DNA of 8,426 nt. It comes from an uncultured beta proteobacterium. GTDB lineage: Bacteria; Pseudomonadota; Gammaproteobacteria; Burkholderiales; Burkholderiaceae_C. This document shows, in pieces, positions 1-6,289 of the stretch. The stretch is taken from contig CAIOLZ010000437.1 of the NCBI GenBank assembly GCA_903859265.1, positions 1-8,426 of the forward strand, given 5' to 3'. The translations under genes were made by a program, and so were the position numbers. The first letter of the stretch is position 1, and each line of letters begins with the position of its first letter. Under the pieces are notes generated by a model. The model was not told where the DNA came from and did no database searches. It saw only the letters and a program-made list of their open reading frames with translations.

Positions 1-1029
1 GGAACGACCGGCGTGTCCAAGGGTGCAGTGCTGTTACACCGCAATCTGATTGCCAATGTCTTGCAAAGCGAAGCGTGGAACGGCCCGGCCATGCAGCGCA
101 TTACCGACGGCGCACAGCCCACTGCCGTGTGTGCGCTGCCCCTGTACCATATTTTCGCGTTCACGGTTTGCATGATGCTTGCCATGCGCACGGGTGGCAA
201 GCTGCTTCTTATTCCCAATCCGCGCGACATTCCCGGTGTATTGAAAGAACTTTCCAGGCACAAAATCCACAGCTTTCCTGCCGTCAACACCTTGTTCAAT
301 GGACTGGTTAATCACCCTGACTTCAATACCGTGGACTGGAGCCACCTGAAGGTTTCTGTCGGAGGCGGCACGGCAGTGCAGAGCGGCGTCGCCAAGCTCT
401 GGTTTGAGAAAACCGGCTGCCCGATATGCGAAGGTTACGGTCTGAGTGAGACATCGCCGAGTGCTTCGGGTAACCCGGTCACTTCCGCGGCATTCACGGG
501 CACGATTGGCGTGCCATTGCCGAGCACTTACATGAAGCTCATCGATGACGATGGGGCGGAAGTCGCCGTTGGACAATCGGGCGAAATCGCCATCAAGGGC
601 CCCCAGGTGATGGCCGGCTATTGGCAAAGGCCGGAGGAAACGGCAAAAGCCATCGGCGCCGATGGTTACTTCAAGACCGGCGATATCGGCGTCATGGACG
701 AGCGCGGCTTCTTCAAAATTGTTGACCGGAAGAAGGACATGATTTTGGTCAATGGCTTCAACGTATTTCCGACTGAACTCGAAGATGTGGTGGGACAAAT
801 GCCGGGTGTCATGGAATGCGCTTGCGTGGGCGTGGTGGATGCAAAAACCGGTGAGGCCGTGAAGCTGGTCATCGTCAAAAAAGACCCCAATCTCAGCGAG
901 TCCGACGTGCGGGCGTTTTGCAAGGAAAACCTGACCGGCTACAAGCAACCAAAACTGATTGAGTTCCGCGGCGATTTGCCTAAAACGCCAGTGGGAAAAA
1001 TTTTGCGCCGTGAATTGCGGGATAAATAG
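1..1029 (+). CDS. fadD: Long-chain fatty-acid--CoA ligase, C-terminal two thirds (5' end cut by window)
   Basis: This is an AMP-forming acyl-CoA synthetase (ANL superfamily). Such enzymes activate free fatty acids to acyl-CoA through an acyl-adenylate for beta-oxidation or lipid synthesis, usually at the inner membrane. The reading frame is already open at base 1 and begins inside the phosphate-binding motif (GTTGVSKGA), so a true N-terminus of roughly 200 residues lies outside the window; the GTG at 13 is internal. Counting from base 1, the adenylate motif YGLSETSP is at residues 146-153, TGD at 226-228, the hinge region IVDRKKD near 240-246, and the C-terminal PKTPVGKI with the likely catalytic lysine near residue 333. 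All core motifs are intact up to the TAG stop. The 342 visible residues fit a FadD-type protein of about 550. mtnN follows after 14 bases on the same strand, so cotranscription is likely. Substrate chain length cannot be read from the sequence; another medium- or long-chain ligase paralogue is the main alternative to FadD itself. Confidence 0.9.
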   Translation, partial: GTTGVSKGAVLLHRNLIANVLQSEAWNGPAMQRITDGAQPTAVCALPLYHIFAFTVCMMLAMRTGGKLLLIPNPRDIPGVLKELSRHKIHSFPAVNTLFNGLVNHPDFNTVDWSHLKVSVGGGTAVQSGVAKLWFEKTGCPICEGYGLSETSPSASGNPVTSAAFTGTIGVPLPSTYMKLIDDDGAEVAVGQSGEIAIKGPQVMAGYWQRPEETAKAIGADGYFKTGDIGVMDERGFFKIVDRKKDMILVNGFNVFPTELEDVVGQMPGVMECACVGVVDAKTGEAVKLVIVKKDPNLSESDVRAFCKENLTGYKQPKLIEFRGDLPKTPVGKILRRELRDK

Positions 1030-1043
1030 CGTTTATCCAAGCA

Positions 1044-1778
1044 ATGAAAGCGCCGCTTGCCATCCTGAGTGCTTTGGTGCAAGAGCAAGCCGGTTTGCTC
1101 GAACAGCTTCAAGGGCGCACCAGCGTGCGGCATGCGGGGCGCGAGTTCCATAGCGGGCTGCTGTTCGGACAACCGGTGGTGCTGGCGCTGGCGCGTATCG
1201 GCAAGGTCGCGGCAGCGACCACCGCGGCTGCGCTGATCGAGCGGTTTGGCGTGCGCGGGGTGTTGTTTACCGGGGTCGCCGGCGGTGTCGCGCAGGACGT
1301 GCGGGTTGGTGATGTGGTGCTGGGCAGCGGCTTTATTCAGCACGACATGGACGCGTCTCCATTGTTTCCGAGGTACGAAGTGCCGTTGTCCGGAACCACG
1401 GTTTTTCCGGCGGATCCGCAGTGGCTGGCGGCCTTGCATGCCAGTTGCTCAACCGCCCTGGCGGCGCGGACTTACGCGGGGCAGGCCATTCAATTGCACA
1501 AGGGTCTGATCGCCAGCGGTGACCGGTTTGTCAACGGGGCACAGGAGGTCAGTGCGATGGTAGCGTCAATGGCCCGGTCCGGGCATAGACCTCTGGCAGT
1601 TGAGATGGAAGGTGCGGCCGTCGCCCAGACTTGCGCGGATTATGGGATTCCGTTCGTTGCGGTGCGGACAATTTCAGACCGCGCGGATGACAATTCTCAC
1701 GTTGACTTCGCACAATTCATTGACACGGTTGCCAGTGATTACGCGCAGGCCATTGTTCGGGAGTGGCTGCGTTCCTGA
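1044..1778 (+). CDS. mtnN: 5'-methylthioadenosine/S-adenosylhomocysteine nucleosidase
   Basis: The 244-residue protein belongs to the PNP/UDP phosphorylase fold. It hydrolyses methylthioadenosine and S-adenosylhomocysteine to adenine plus the thioribose sugar, in cytosolic recycling of SAM by-products. The N-terminal ILSALVQE places Glu14 where E. coli MtnN has catalytic Glu12. The glycine-rich TGVAGGV is at residues 76-82, RVGDVV at 87-92, ASGDRFV at 157-163, the substrate-binding VEMEGAA at 186-192 (Glu189 matches E. coli Glu174), and TISD at 209-212 (Asp212 matches the catalytic Asp197). The length is close to the E. coli enzyme (232). The ATG at 1044 starts exactly at the family N-terminus. 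There is no clear Shine-Dalgarno sequence, and the start lies 14 bases after the upstream stop, so translation may depend on coupling. A related purine nucleosidase is the only realistic alternative. Confidence 0.9.
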   Translation: MKAPLAILSALVQEQAGLLEQLQGRTSVRHAGREFHSGLLFGQPVVLALARIGKVAAATTAAALIERFGVRGVLFTGVAGGVAQDVRVGDVVLGSGFIQHDMDASPLFPRYEVPLSGTTVFPADPQWLAALHASCSTALAARTYAGQAIQLHKGLIASGDRFVNGAQEVSAMVASMARSGHRPLAVEMEGAAVAQTCADYGIPFVAVRTISDRADDNSHVDFAQFIDTVASDYAQAIVREWLRS

Positions 1779-1789
1779 CCTTCCGGGTT

Positions 1790-2824
1790 CTAGATCAGCC
1801 GGGTAACGTAAAGCTCCGTCTTGGTGTAAGCGTAATACAGTGGCGCAGCCACCAGGCCGGGCACGCCAAAAATCGCTTCCCCGGCAATCATCACCACCAG
1901 AATTTCCCAGGCTGCGGTGTCGGTGCGCTTGCCGACGATTTTGGCATTGATGAAGTATTCGAATTTGTGGATCGCAATCAGAAAGAGCAGACATGCCAGG
2001 CCCACCATCGGTGATATGGAGACACCCAGAACTGTCATGACGCTGTTGCACAGGAGATTGCCGACGATGGGAATAAGCCCGCCAACAAAAGTAAGCGCGA
2101 TCAGGGAGCTGGTGTACGGCATGTTGACGCCCGCCAGCGGCAAGGCAATCAGCAGGAACATGGCCGTGCAAAGCGCGTTGAATCCGGCGATCCAAATTTG
2201 CGCCAGCACGATTTGCCGGAACGCAGTGATGAAGTGTCTACCACGCCGCACAAGGGAGGCGCGCAGGGGGGCTTCACTCTGCGCCGATGCCGTGCCGACG
2301 ATTAAAGCGCCGACGATCAGGCCGACGTACACCAGAATCGCACCGCGCAATCCGGCGGTGCCAAATCCAGTAAGTGCGTAGGCGCGCGACTGCAAATAGT
2401 CGGCCAGCCATTTTTGGGCGGCAATCAGCTCGTCCGGTACAAAGGCGGCAAGATCGGGTGGCAATTTCTGCCGGATCTCCAGAATGGTCTGGGCCATATG
2501 CCGCAAGATTGCCTGGTATTGCGCCAGAAGGCCGAAGGCCATGCCCTGCGCGTTGACCAGCAACAGAAGCACCAGCAAGACTGGCAGCACGATCACCACG
2601 CCTGCAGCCAGCGAGCGGTTTAGCCGCAGCCGCGCGATGCGGGTTTGCGTGCTTAATCCCTGCGCCATCAAGTAGCCGATGCACACCGCAAGCAGACCTG
2701 GCAAAAGCCCGTAAGCCAGCACCAGGACGCAAACCGAGGCGGCGATCACAAAGCTTGCGATTTCAGCGCGGGTGATGTGGGTGCCAGCGGGTTGGCGCAT
2801 AACGCTTTTTAGATTGGAAGCCAT
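1790..2824 (-). CDS. AI-2E family (PerM/TqsA-like) inner-membrane permease
   Basis: This is a polytopic inner-membrane protein of the AI-2E family (PF01594). Members are named after E. coli TqsA, but most have unknown or different cargo and some are reported to act as ion exchangers. About eight hydrophobic segments follow the family pattern: two near the N-terminus (residues 22-56), one at 73-91, a soluble stretch with few hydrophobic residues at about 100-155, then segments at 160-179, 207-232, 240-257, 262-286 and 305-332. Family landmarks are GGLIPIVGN at 248-256, FEYFINAKIVG at 288-298 and GVPGLVAAP at 320-328. The frame is open up to an ATG at 2953, but those extra 43 residues are polar and unlike the family, and would cover the divergent promoter region, so I prefer the ATG at 2824 (344 residues); ATG at 2800 is also possible. 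No start has a good Shine-Dalgarno sequence. It converges with mtnN with only 11 bases between stops. The transported substrate is unknown. Confidence 0.85.
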   Translation of the reverse strand: MASNLKSVMRQPAGTHITRAEIASFVIAASVCVLVLAYGLLPGLLAVCIGYLMAQGLSTQTRIARLRLNRSLAAGVVIVLPVLLVLLLLVNAQGMAFGLLAQYQAILRHMAQTILEIRQKLPPDLAAFVPDELIAAQKWLADYLQSRAYALTGFGTAGLRGAILVYVGLIVGALIVGTASAQSEAPLRASLVRRGRHFITAFRQIVLAQIWIAGFNALCTAMFLLIALPLAGVNMPYTSSLIALTFVGGLIPIVGNLLCNSVMTVLGVSISPMVGLACLLFLIAIHKFEYFINAKIVGKRTDTAAWEILVVMIAGEAIFGVPGLVAAPLYYAYTKTELYVTRLI

Positions 2825-2880
2825 TGGGCAATAAATGGGGGTAGATTGGGTGTTCGAAAGCGCATCGGATGGCGCAGCGC

Positions 2881-2886
2881 TATGAT
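2881..2886 (+). promoter_or_regulatory. Candidate -10 box for the MFS gene
   Basis: TATGAT matches the sigma-70 -10 consensus at 5 of 6 positions and sits in the context GCTATGATTCG, similar to common Burkholderiales promoters. No -35 box is convincing at 16-18 bases upstream. It lies in the 155-base gap between the divergent permease and MFS genes and would start transcription near 2893. The same gap holds an inverted repeat, GCGCC-AA-GGCGC, at 2917-2928. I see no matching clear promoter for the minus-strand permease. Confidence 0.3.
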
Positions 2887-2979
2887 TCGCGCCCACCTTA
2901 AAAGCCAGTGCATTTTGCGCCAAGGCGCTTTGCGATTGATTTCCATGGACCAACAGCCGACCAACTCCCGGGCCTTTTT

Positions 2980-4230
2980 GTGACGCAAATCCCTCCCCAA
3001 TCCCTGACGCCCCGCAGAGAACTCTGGCTTCTCATAACGCTGGCGGGCATCCAGTTCACCAACATACTGGACTTCATGATCATGATGCCGCTGGGGCCCC
3101 AGTTCACGCATCTGTTCGCGATTACTGACGCGCAGTTCGGTCTGTTGGTGTCGGCCTACACGTTGGCCGGAGGGCTCTCAGGCCTGCTCGCCTCCTCGTA
3201 TATCGACCGGTTTGACCGCAAGCGTCTGCTGCTCGTGTTGTACGGCTTGTTTGCCTTGTCCACCCTGGCATGCGGACTGGCGCCAGGGTATCGCGCTTTG
3301 ATGCTGGCGCGGGTGGCGGCAGGCGTATTTGGTGGTGTGCTCTCCTCTTTGTCTCAGACCATTGTGGGTGACGTCATTCCGTTTGAGCGCCGGGGGCGCG
3401 CAATGGGGATTGTGATGACCTCGTTTTCCGTTTCCACGGTGGCCGGCGTGCCTTTGGGTCTTTTCATGGCTGCGCATTTCGGCTGGCACACGCCATTTAT
3501 CGGCATTGCCTTGATGTGCGCGCTACTGGCTTTGTTTGCGGCCCTGACCATGCCCGCGCTCAATGCCCATTTGAAAATGCATGCGCCAGCCTCGGCCTGG
3601 GGGCGCATCCGTGAAACGCTGGCTGACAAAAACCACCAGCGTGCGTTTTTGTTCTCGGCATTTCTGATGTTTGCGGGGTTTACCGTGATTCCCTACATCA
3701 CCATTTATATGCAAACCAATGTCGGCATACCGCCCCAGCAAATTCCATCGATTTATCTGGCGGGCGGGGTGGCAACGCTTCTGAGCGCACGCTGGATTGG
3801 TCGCGTCGCCGACAGCCGGGGGAAGTTCGAAACCTTCCGGCTGATGGCAATCGCCGTGGTCTTTCCGATGATTGCCATCACGCTGCTCCCGGCCTTACCC
3901 GTGGCGGCCGTGTTGCCGGTGTCCACGCTGTTTTTTATTTGTATGAGCGGACGCATGATTCCCGGCATGGCGATCCTGACCTCTGCCGGTAATCCGTCCA
4001 TGCGGGGCACTTTCATGACGCTGAACTCTGCCGTACAGTCTGCCGCCATGGGCCTCGCAGCGTTGGTGGGCGGGCATTTGATCAGCCGCGATGTCAACGG
4101 ACTGGTGCAAAACTACTGGATGGCGGCAGTGGTGGGATCGCTGGCCAGCCTGATGGCCATTTATCTGGCAAAAAAATTGAACCTTCACAAGGGCGCGATG
4201 ACGGGTGTCCCCGCCGGAGAACTCGCCTGA
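2980..4230 (+). CDS. Major facilitator superfamily (MFS) transporter, drug/sugar efflux type
   Basis: This is an inner-membrane secondary transporter of the MFS_1 type, probably a proton-driven exporter; the substrate is not readable. Twelve hydrophobic segments can be counted in two halves. Segment 1 contains LAGIQFTNILDFMIMM. The MFS signature A loop between segments 2 and 3 is DRFDRKR (residues 76-82 from the start used here), repeated more weakly in the second half as GRVADSRGK (274-282). RGRAMG at 138-143 fits the loop before segment 5. The length of 416 is normal. The start is uncertain. GTG at 2980 gives a short tail before PRRELWLL, as is usual. An in-frame ATG at 2908 adds 24 residues encoded by codons atypical for this window (AGG, GGA, ACA, CTC). 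Neither has a Shine-Dalgarno sequence, and a 12-codon ORF overlaps the GTG (see findings). It is divergent from the permease and upstream of hpf on the same strand. Confidence 0.85.
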   Translation: MTQIPPQSLTPRRELWLLITLAGIQFTNILDFMIMMPLGPQFTHLFAITDAQFGLLVSAYTLAGGLSGLLASSYIDRFDRKRLLLVLYGLFALSTLACGLAPGYRALMLARVAAGVFGGVLSSLSQTIVGDVIPFERRGRAMGIVMTSFSVSTVAGVPLGLFMAAHFGWHTPFIGIALMCALLALFAALTMPALNAHLKMHAPASAWGRIRETLADKNHQRAFLFSAFLMFAGFTVIPYITIYMQTNVGIPPQQIPSIYLAGGVATLLSARWIGRVADSRGKFETFRLMAIAVVFPMIAITLLPALPVAAVLPVSTLFFICMSGRMIPGMAILTSAGNPSMRGTFMTLNSAVQSAAMGLAALVGGHLISRDVNGLVQNYWMAAVVGSLASLMAIYLAKKLNLHKGAMTGVPAGELA

Positions 4231-4273
4231 GTTTCGGGCACCTGGTTTTGTTGCGGCGCGTCAAAAATAAACG

Positions 4274-4302
4274 TTGCAAAGCGTTTTTAGAGGGCGCATA
4301 GT
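4274..4302 (+). promoter_or_regulatory. Candidate sigma-70 promoter for hpf
   Basis: TTGCAA (4274-4279), a 17-base spacer and CATAGT (4297-4302) match the sigma-70 boxes at 4 of 6 positions each. The predicted start near 4309 leaves a leader of about 90 bases before hpf. The -35 box falls in the loop of a weak AAACG/CGTTT hairpin followed by T residues (4269-4288), which may be the residual terminator of the MFS gene. Confidence 0.35.
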
Positions 4303-4344
4303 GGTTCAAACGAAAGAGCCCACAGTGTTTTTCCGTTCCCGTGT

Positions 4345-4368
4345 GCCTCAGATGTTTGAGGCGTTTTT
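4345..4368 (+). terminator. Terminator-like hairpin in the hpf leader
   Basis: GCCTCA (4345-4350) and TGAGGC (4357-4362) form a perfect 6-bp stem with a 6-base loop, extendable by G-U pairs, followed by GTTTTTC. This is the form of a short intrinsic terminator. It lies 115 bases after the MFS stop and about 30 bases before the hpf start codon. It is either the terminator of the MFS transcript or, if the upstream hpf promoter is real, an attenuator in the hpf leader. Confidence 0.5.
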
Positions 4369-4398
4369 CGCAACCTTGAGACCTATCGGAGGTTATTT

Positions 4399-4728
4399 AT
4401 GAATTTGACGATCAGCGGTCATCACCTTGAAGTCACTCCTGCATTGCGCACTTATGTGACCCACAAACTGGACCGGATCATGCGACATTTCGATCAAGTG
4501 GTGGACGTCAAGGTGCTTTTGTCCGTTGAAAAGCAGAAGGAAAAAGAGCGAAGGCAGCGTGCCGAGTGCAACATTCACGTCAAAGGCAGTGATATGTTCG
4601 CCGAAAGCGCACACGAGGATCTTTATGCGGCTGTTGACGAACTGGTGGACAAGCTTGACCGGCAGGTGGTGCGCCACAAGGACCGGTTGCAGAACCACCA
4701 CCACGATGCACCAAAACGCATCATGTGA
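4399..4728 (+). CDS. hpf: Ribosome hibernation promoting factor, short form (HPF/RaiA)
   Basis: The 109-residue protein of the HPF/RaiA (sigma-54 modulation protein) family binds the decoding region of the 30S subunit in stationary phase or starvation and inactivates or stores ribosomes. It begins with the family pattern MNLTISGHHLEVTPALR, has a basic helix rich in Lys/Arg around residues 47-55 (KQKEKERRQR) and ends the domain with SAHEDLYAAVDELVDKLDRQ. A short His-rich tail (NHHHD) follows. It lacks the second, C-terminal dimerisation domain of long HPF, so it is the short type expected in proteobacteria. The start is firm: GGAGG at 4388-4392 stands 6 bases before the ATG, the best Shine-Dalgarno sequence in the window. 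A strong terminator closes the gene. In many proteobacteria hpf sits between rpoN and ptsN; here ptsN follows but an MFS gene, not rpoN, precedes it. Confidence 0.93.
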   Translation: MNLTISGHHLEVTPALRTYVTHKLDRIMRHFDQVVDVKVLLSVEKQKEKERRQRAECNIHVKGSDMFAESAHEDLYAAVDELVDKLDRQVVRHKDRLQNHHHDAPKRIM

Positions 4729-4763
4729 GTCATAAACTGAAAAGTGTCTGAAAAGCTCCTTTC

Positions 4764-4790
4764 AAACCGCCTCTGACAGGGCGGTTTTTT
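4764..4790 (+). terminator. Intrinsic terminator after hpf
   Basis: AAACCGCC (4764-4771) pairs with GGCGGTTT (4780-4787); the stem is GC-rich, closed by a T-G wobble (4772/4779) over the loop CTGACA, and runs into TTTTTT (4785-4790). It stands 35 bases after the hpf stop. It should end most hpf transcripts and uncouple ptsN from hpf. Confidence 0.85.
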
Positions 4791-4801
4791 GTGGGCATAA
4801 T
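4773..4801 (+). promoter_or_regulatory. Candidate ptsN promoter embedded in the hpf terminator
   Basis: CTGACA (4773-4778, 5 of 6 to TTGACA), a 17-base spacer and CATAAT (4796-4801, 5 of 6 to TATAAT) form the best sigma-70 match I see in the window. The -35 box is exactly the loop of the terminator hairpin. Transcription would begin near 4807-4809, only about 4-6 bases before the ptsN ATG at 4813. Confidence 0.6.
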
Positions 4802-4812
4802 CGCCCCGAACC

Positions 4813-5280
4813 ATGAACCGACTCGCCACCATTCTTCCGGCTGCCCAAGTCATTGCGCAGGTTGACGTCACCAGCAAGAAACGCGCTTTTGAGGAGGCGG
4901 GCCTGCTGTTTGAAAATGCCTATGGCCTCAGCCGTGCCTTGGTAACCGACAGTCTGTTTTCCCGCGAGCGGCTGGGCTCAACCGGATTGGGCCACGGCGT
5001 TGCAATTCCCCACGGGCGCATCAAAGGGCTCAAAGCCCCTTTGGCAGCGGTGTTCCAATTGATGCAACCCATTGGCTTTGATGCACCAGACGATGAGGCC
5101 GTCCGGCTTCTGATTTTTTTGTTGGTGCCGGAAGCTGCAACGCAAAAACACCTTGAAATTCTTTCTGAAATTGCGGAGTTGCTCAGTGATGCACCGCTGC
5201 GCGAACAGCTCACGCAAACCACGGACTCTGAGCAGTTGCACACGCTGATTTCCGGCTGGCAGTCCGCACGCGCTGCCTGA
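4813..5280 (+). CDS. ptsN: PTS IIA-like nitrogen-regulatory protein PtsN (EIIA-Ntr)
   Basis: The 155-residue cytosolic EIIA domain of the mannitol/fructose class is the terminal phosphate acceptor of the nitrogen PTS. It does not carry sugar but regulates other proteins according to its phosphorylation state. The phosphorylation site is in GVAIPHGRI (residues 62-70), with His67 matching His73 of E. coli PtsN. SKKRAFEEA at 21-29 and RERLGSTGLG at 51-60 also match the family, and LLVPEAATQKHLEILSEIAE is the typical C-terminal half. The length is close to E. coli's 163. There is no Shine-Dalgarno sequence, and the predicted promoter leaves almost no leader. hprK starts 27 bases downstream with no terminator between, so the two genes are probably cotranscribed. 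No ptsH or ptsI is in the window. Confidence 0.93.
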   Translation: MNRLATILPAAQVIAQVDVTSKKRAFEEAGLLFENAYGLSRALVTDSLFSRERLGSTGLGHGVAIPHGRIKGLKAPLAAVFQLMQPIGFDAPDDEAVRLLIFLLVPEAATQKHLEILSEIAELLSDAPLREQLTQTTDSEQLHTLISGWQSARAA

Positions 5281-5307
5281 TTGAAACCGGCCTGATTCCG
5301 GCATTTT

Positions 5308-6258
5308 GTGAAACCCAACGTTGTCAGTGCTGACGTCCTGTTTGAAGAGTTCCGTGGCCCGTTAAAGTGGGAATGGGTGGCGGGCCTGGGCGCCTCCGAG
5401 CGGCGATTTGATGAAGTCGCAGTGCGCGCCGCGCGATCAGGCGCCGATCTGGTGGGTTACCTCAATTACATCCACCCGTACCGGGTGCAAATTTTGGGTG
5501 AGCGTGAGGTCGCCTACATCACCAACGCGACACCGGAAGATTGCGCGCGGCGGATTTCCCGCATCGTGACGCTCGAGCCGCCGGTACTGGTACTGGCGGA
5601 TGGGCAGGTTGCACCAGCCGGGCTTCTGGCGATGTGCGAGCGGGCTCAGATCCCGATGTTTGCGACCAAGGAGTCGTCGGCATTCGTAATTGATGTGCTG
5701 CGGGCGTATCTGTCCAAGCATTTTGCCGATCGCCTGTCGATGCACGGCGTTTTTATGGACATCCTGGGGCTCGGCGTGCTGATCACCGGCGAGTCCGGCT
5801 TGGGCAAGAGTGAGCTCGGGCTGGAACTGATATCGCGTGGCAATGGTCTGGTAGCCGATGACGCGGTCGATTTGTACCGTATCAACCAGACCACCATCGA
5901 GGGACGTTGCCCGGAGTTGCTGCAAAACCTTCTGGAAGTACGCGGCATCGGGCTGCTCGATATACGCGCCATTTTTGGCGAGACTGCTGTGCGCCGGCGG
6001 ATGCGGCTCAAGCTGATCGTGCATTTGGTGCGCCGTGAAACGCTTGAGCGCGAATACGAACGCATTCCTTACGAGCCTTTGACGCAGGATGTATTAGGCG
6101 TACCGGTTCGCAAAGTGGTGATTCAGGTGGTCGCGGGACGCAATATTGCGGTATTGGTGGAGGCCGCGGTGCGCAATACCATTTTGCAGTTGCGTGGCAT
6201 CGACACTTACCAGGAGTTCGTCGAGCGTCACCGCAAGGCGATGTCACAAGGCAGCTAA
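5308..6258 (+). CDS. hprK: HPr kinase/phosphorylase
   Basis: This bifunctional cytosolic enzyme phosphorylates HPr on a serine with ATP or pyrophosphate and removes the phosphate by phosphorolysis. In proteobacteria it is thought to tune the phosphate flow in a regulatory PTS rather than sugar uptake. The 316 residues contain the N-terminal HprK domain (about 1-130) and the C-terminal kinase domain. The kinase domain shows MHGVFMDILGLGVL (145-158; His146 fits the conserved HprK histidine), the Walker A loop GESGLGKS (161-168), the acidic DD pair at 184-185, and the family signature LLEVRGIGLLDI (208-219). The length matches the family (about 310-325). The start is a GTG at 5308 with no Shine-Dalgarno sequence; it begins at the usual family N-terminus, 27 bases after ptsN. 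It converges with fur, with 18 bases between stops. All key residues appear present, so both activities are expected. Confidence 0.94.
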   Translation: MKPNVVSADVLFEEFRGPLKWEWVAGLGASERRFDEVAVRAARSGADLVGYLNYIHPYRVQILGEREVAYITNATPEDCARRISRIVTLEPPVLVLADGQVAPAGLLAMCERAQIPMFATKESSAFVIDVLRAYLSKHFADRLSMHGVFMDILGLGVLITGESGLGKSELGLELISRGNGLVADDAVDLYRINQTTIEGRCPELLQNLLEVRGIGLLDIRAIFGETAVRRRMRLKLIVHLVRRETLEREYERIPYEPLTQDVLGVPVRKVVIQVVAGRNIAVLVEAAVRNTILQLRGIDTYQEFVERHRKAMSQGS

Positions 6259-6262
6259 CGCA

Positions 6263-6289
6263 CCCTGCGGTTTTGCCTAACTGGCAGGG
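6263..6289. terminator. Weak inverted repeat between convergent hprK and fur
   Basis: CCCTGC (6263-6268) and GCAGGG (6284-6289) are perfect 6-base arms around a 15-base loop that itself contains TGCC/GGCA. Neither strand has a T-run after the stem, and the right arm is inside the last codons of fur. It might act as a bidirectional transcription block but is not a standard intrinsic terminator. Confidence 0.25.

Noticed and set aside
34..948. 304-codon open frame on the minus strand opposite the acyl-CoA synthetase
   Set aside because: The plus strand carries all conserved ANL motifs in order; the reverse frame has no recognisable domain and is a codon-bias shadow in GC-rich DNA.
2825..2953. 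N-terminal extension of the AI-2E permease to the ATG at 2953
   Set aside because: The 43 extra residues are polar and lack family similarity, and they would overlap the divergent MFS regulatory region.
4236..4255. Possible sigma-54 promoter (GGGCAC ... TTGC) upstream of hpf
   Set aside because: The spacing between the GG and GC elements is 14 bases instead of the required 10.
5437..6024. 195-codon minus-strand frame inside hprK
   Set aside because: hprK is complete and motif-supported on the plus strand; the reverse frame shows no domain.
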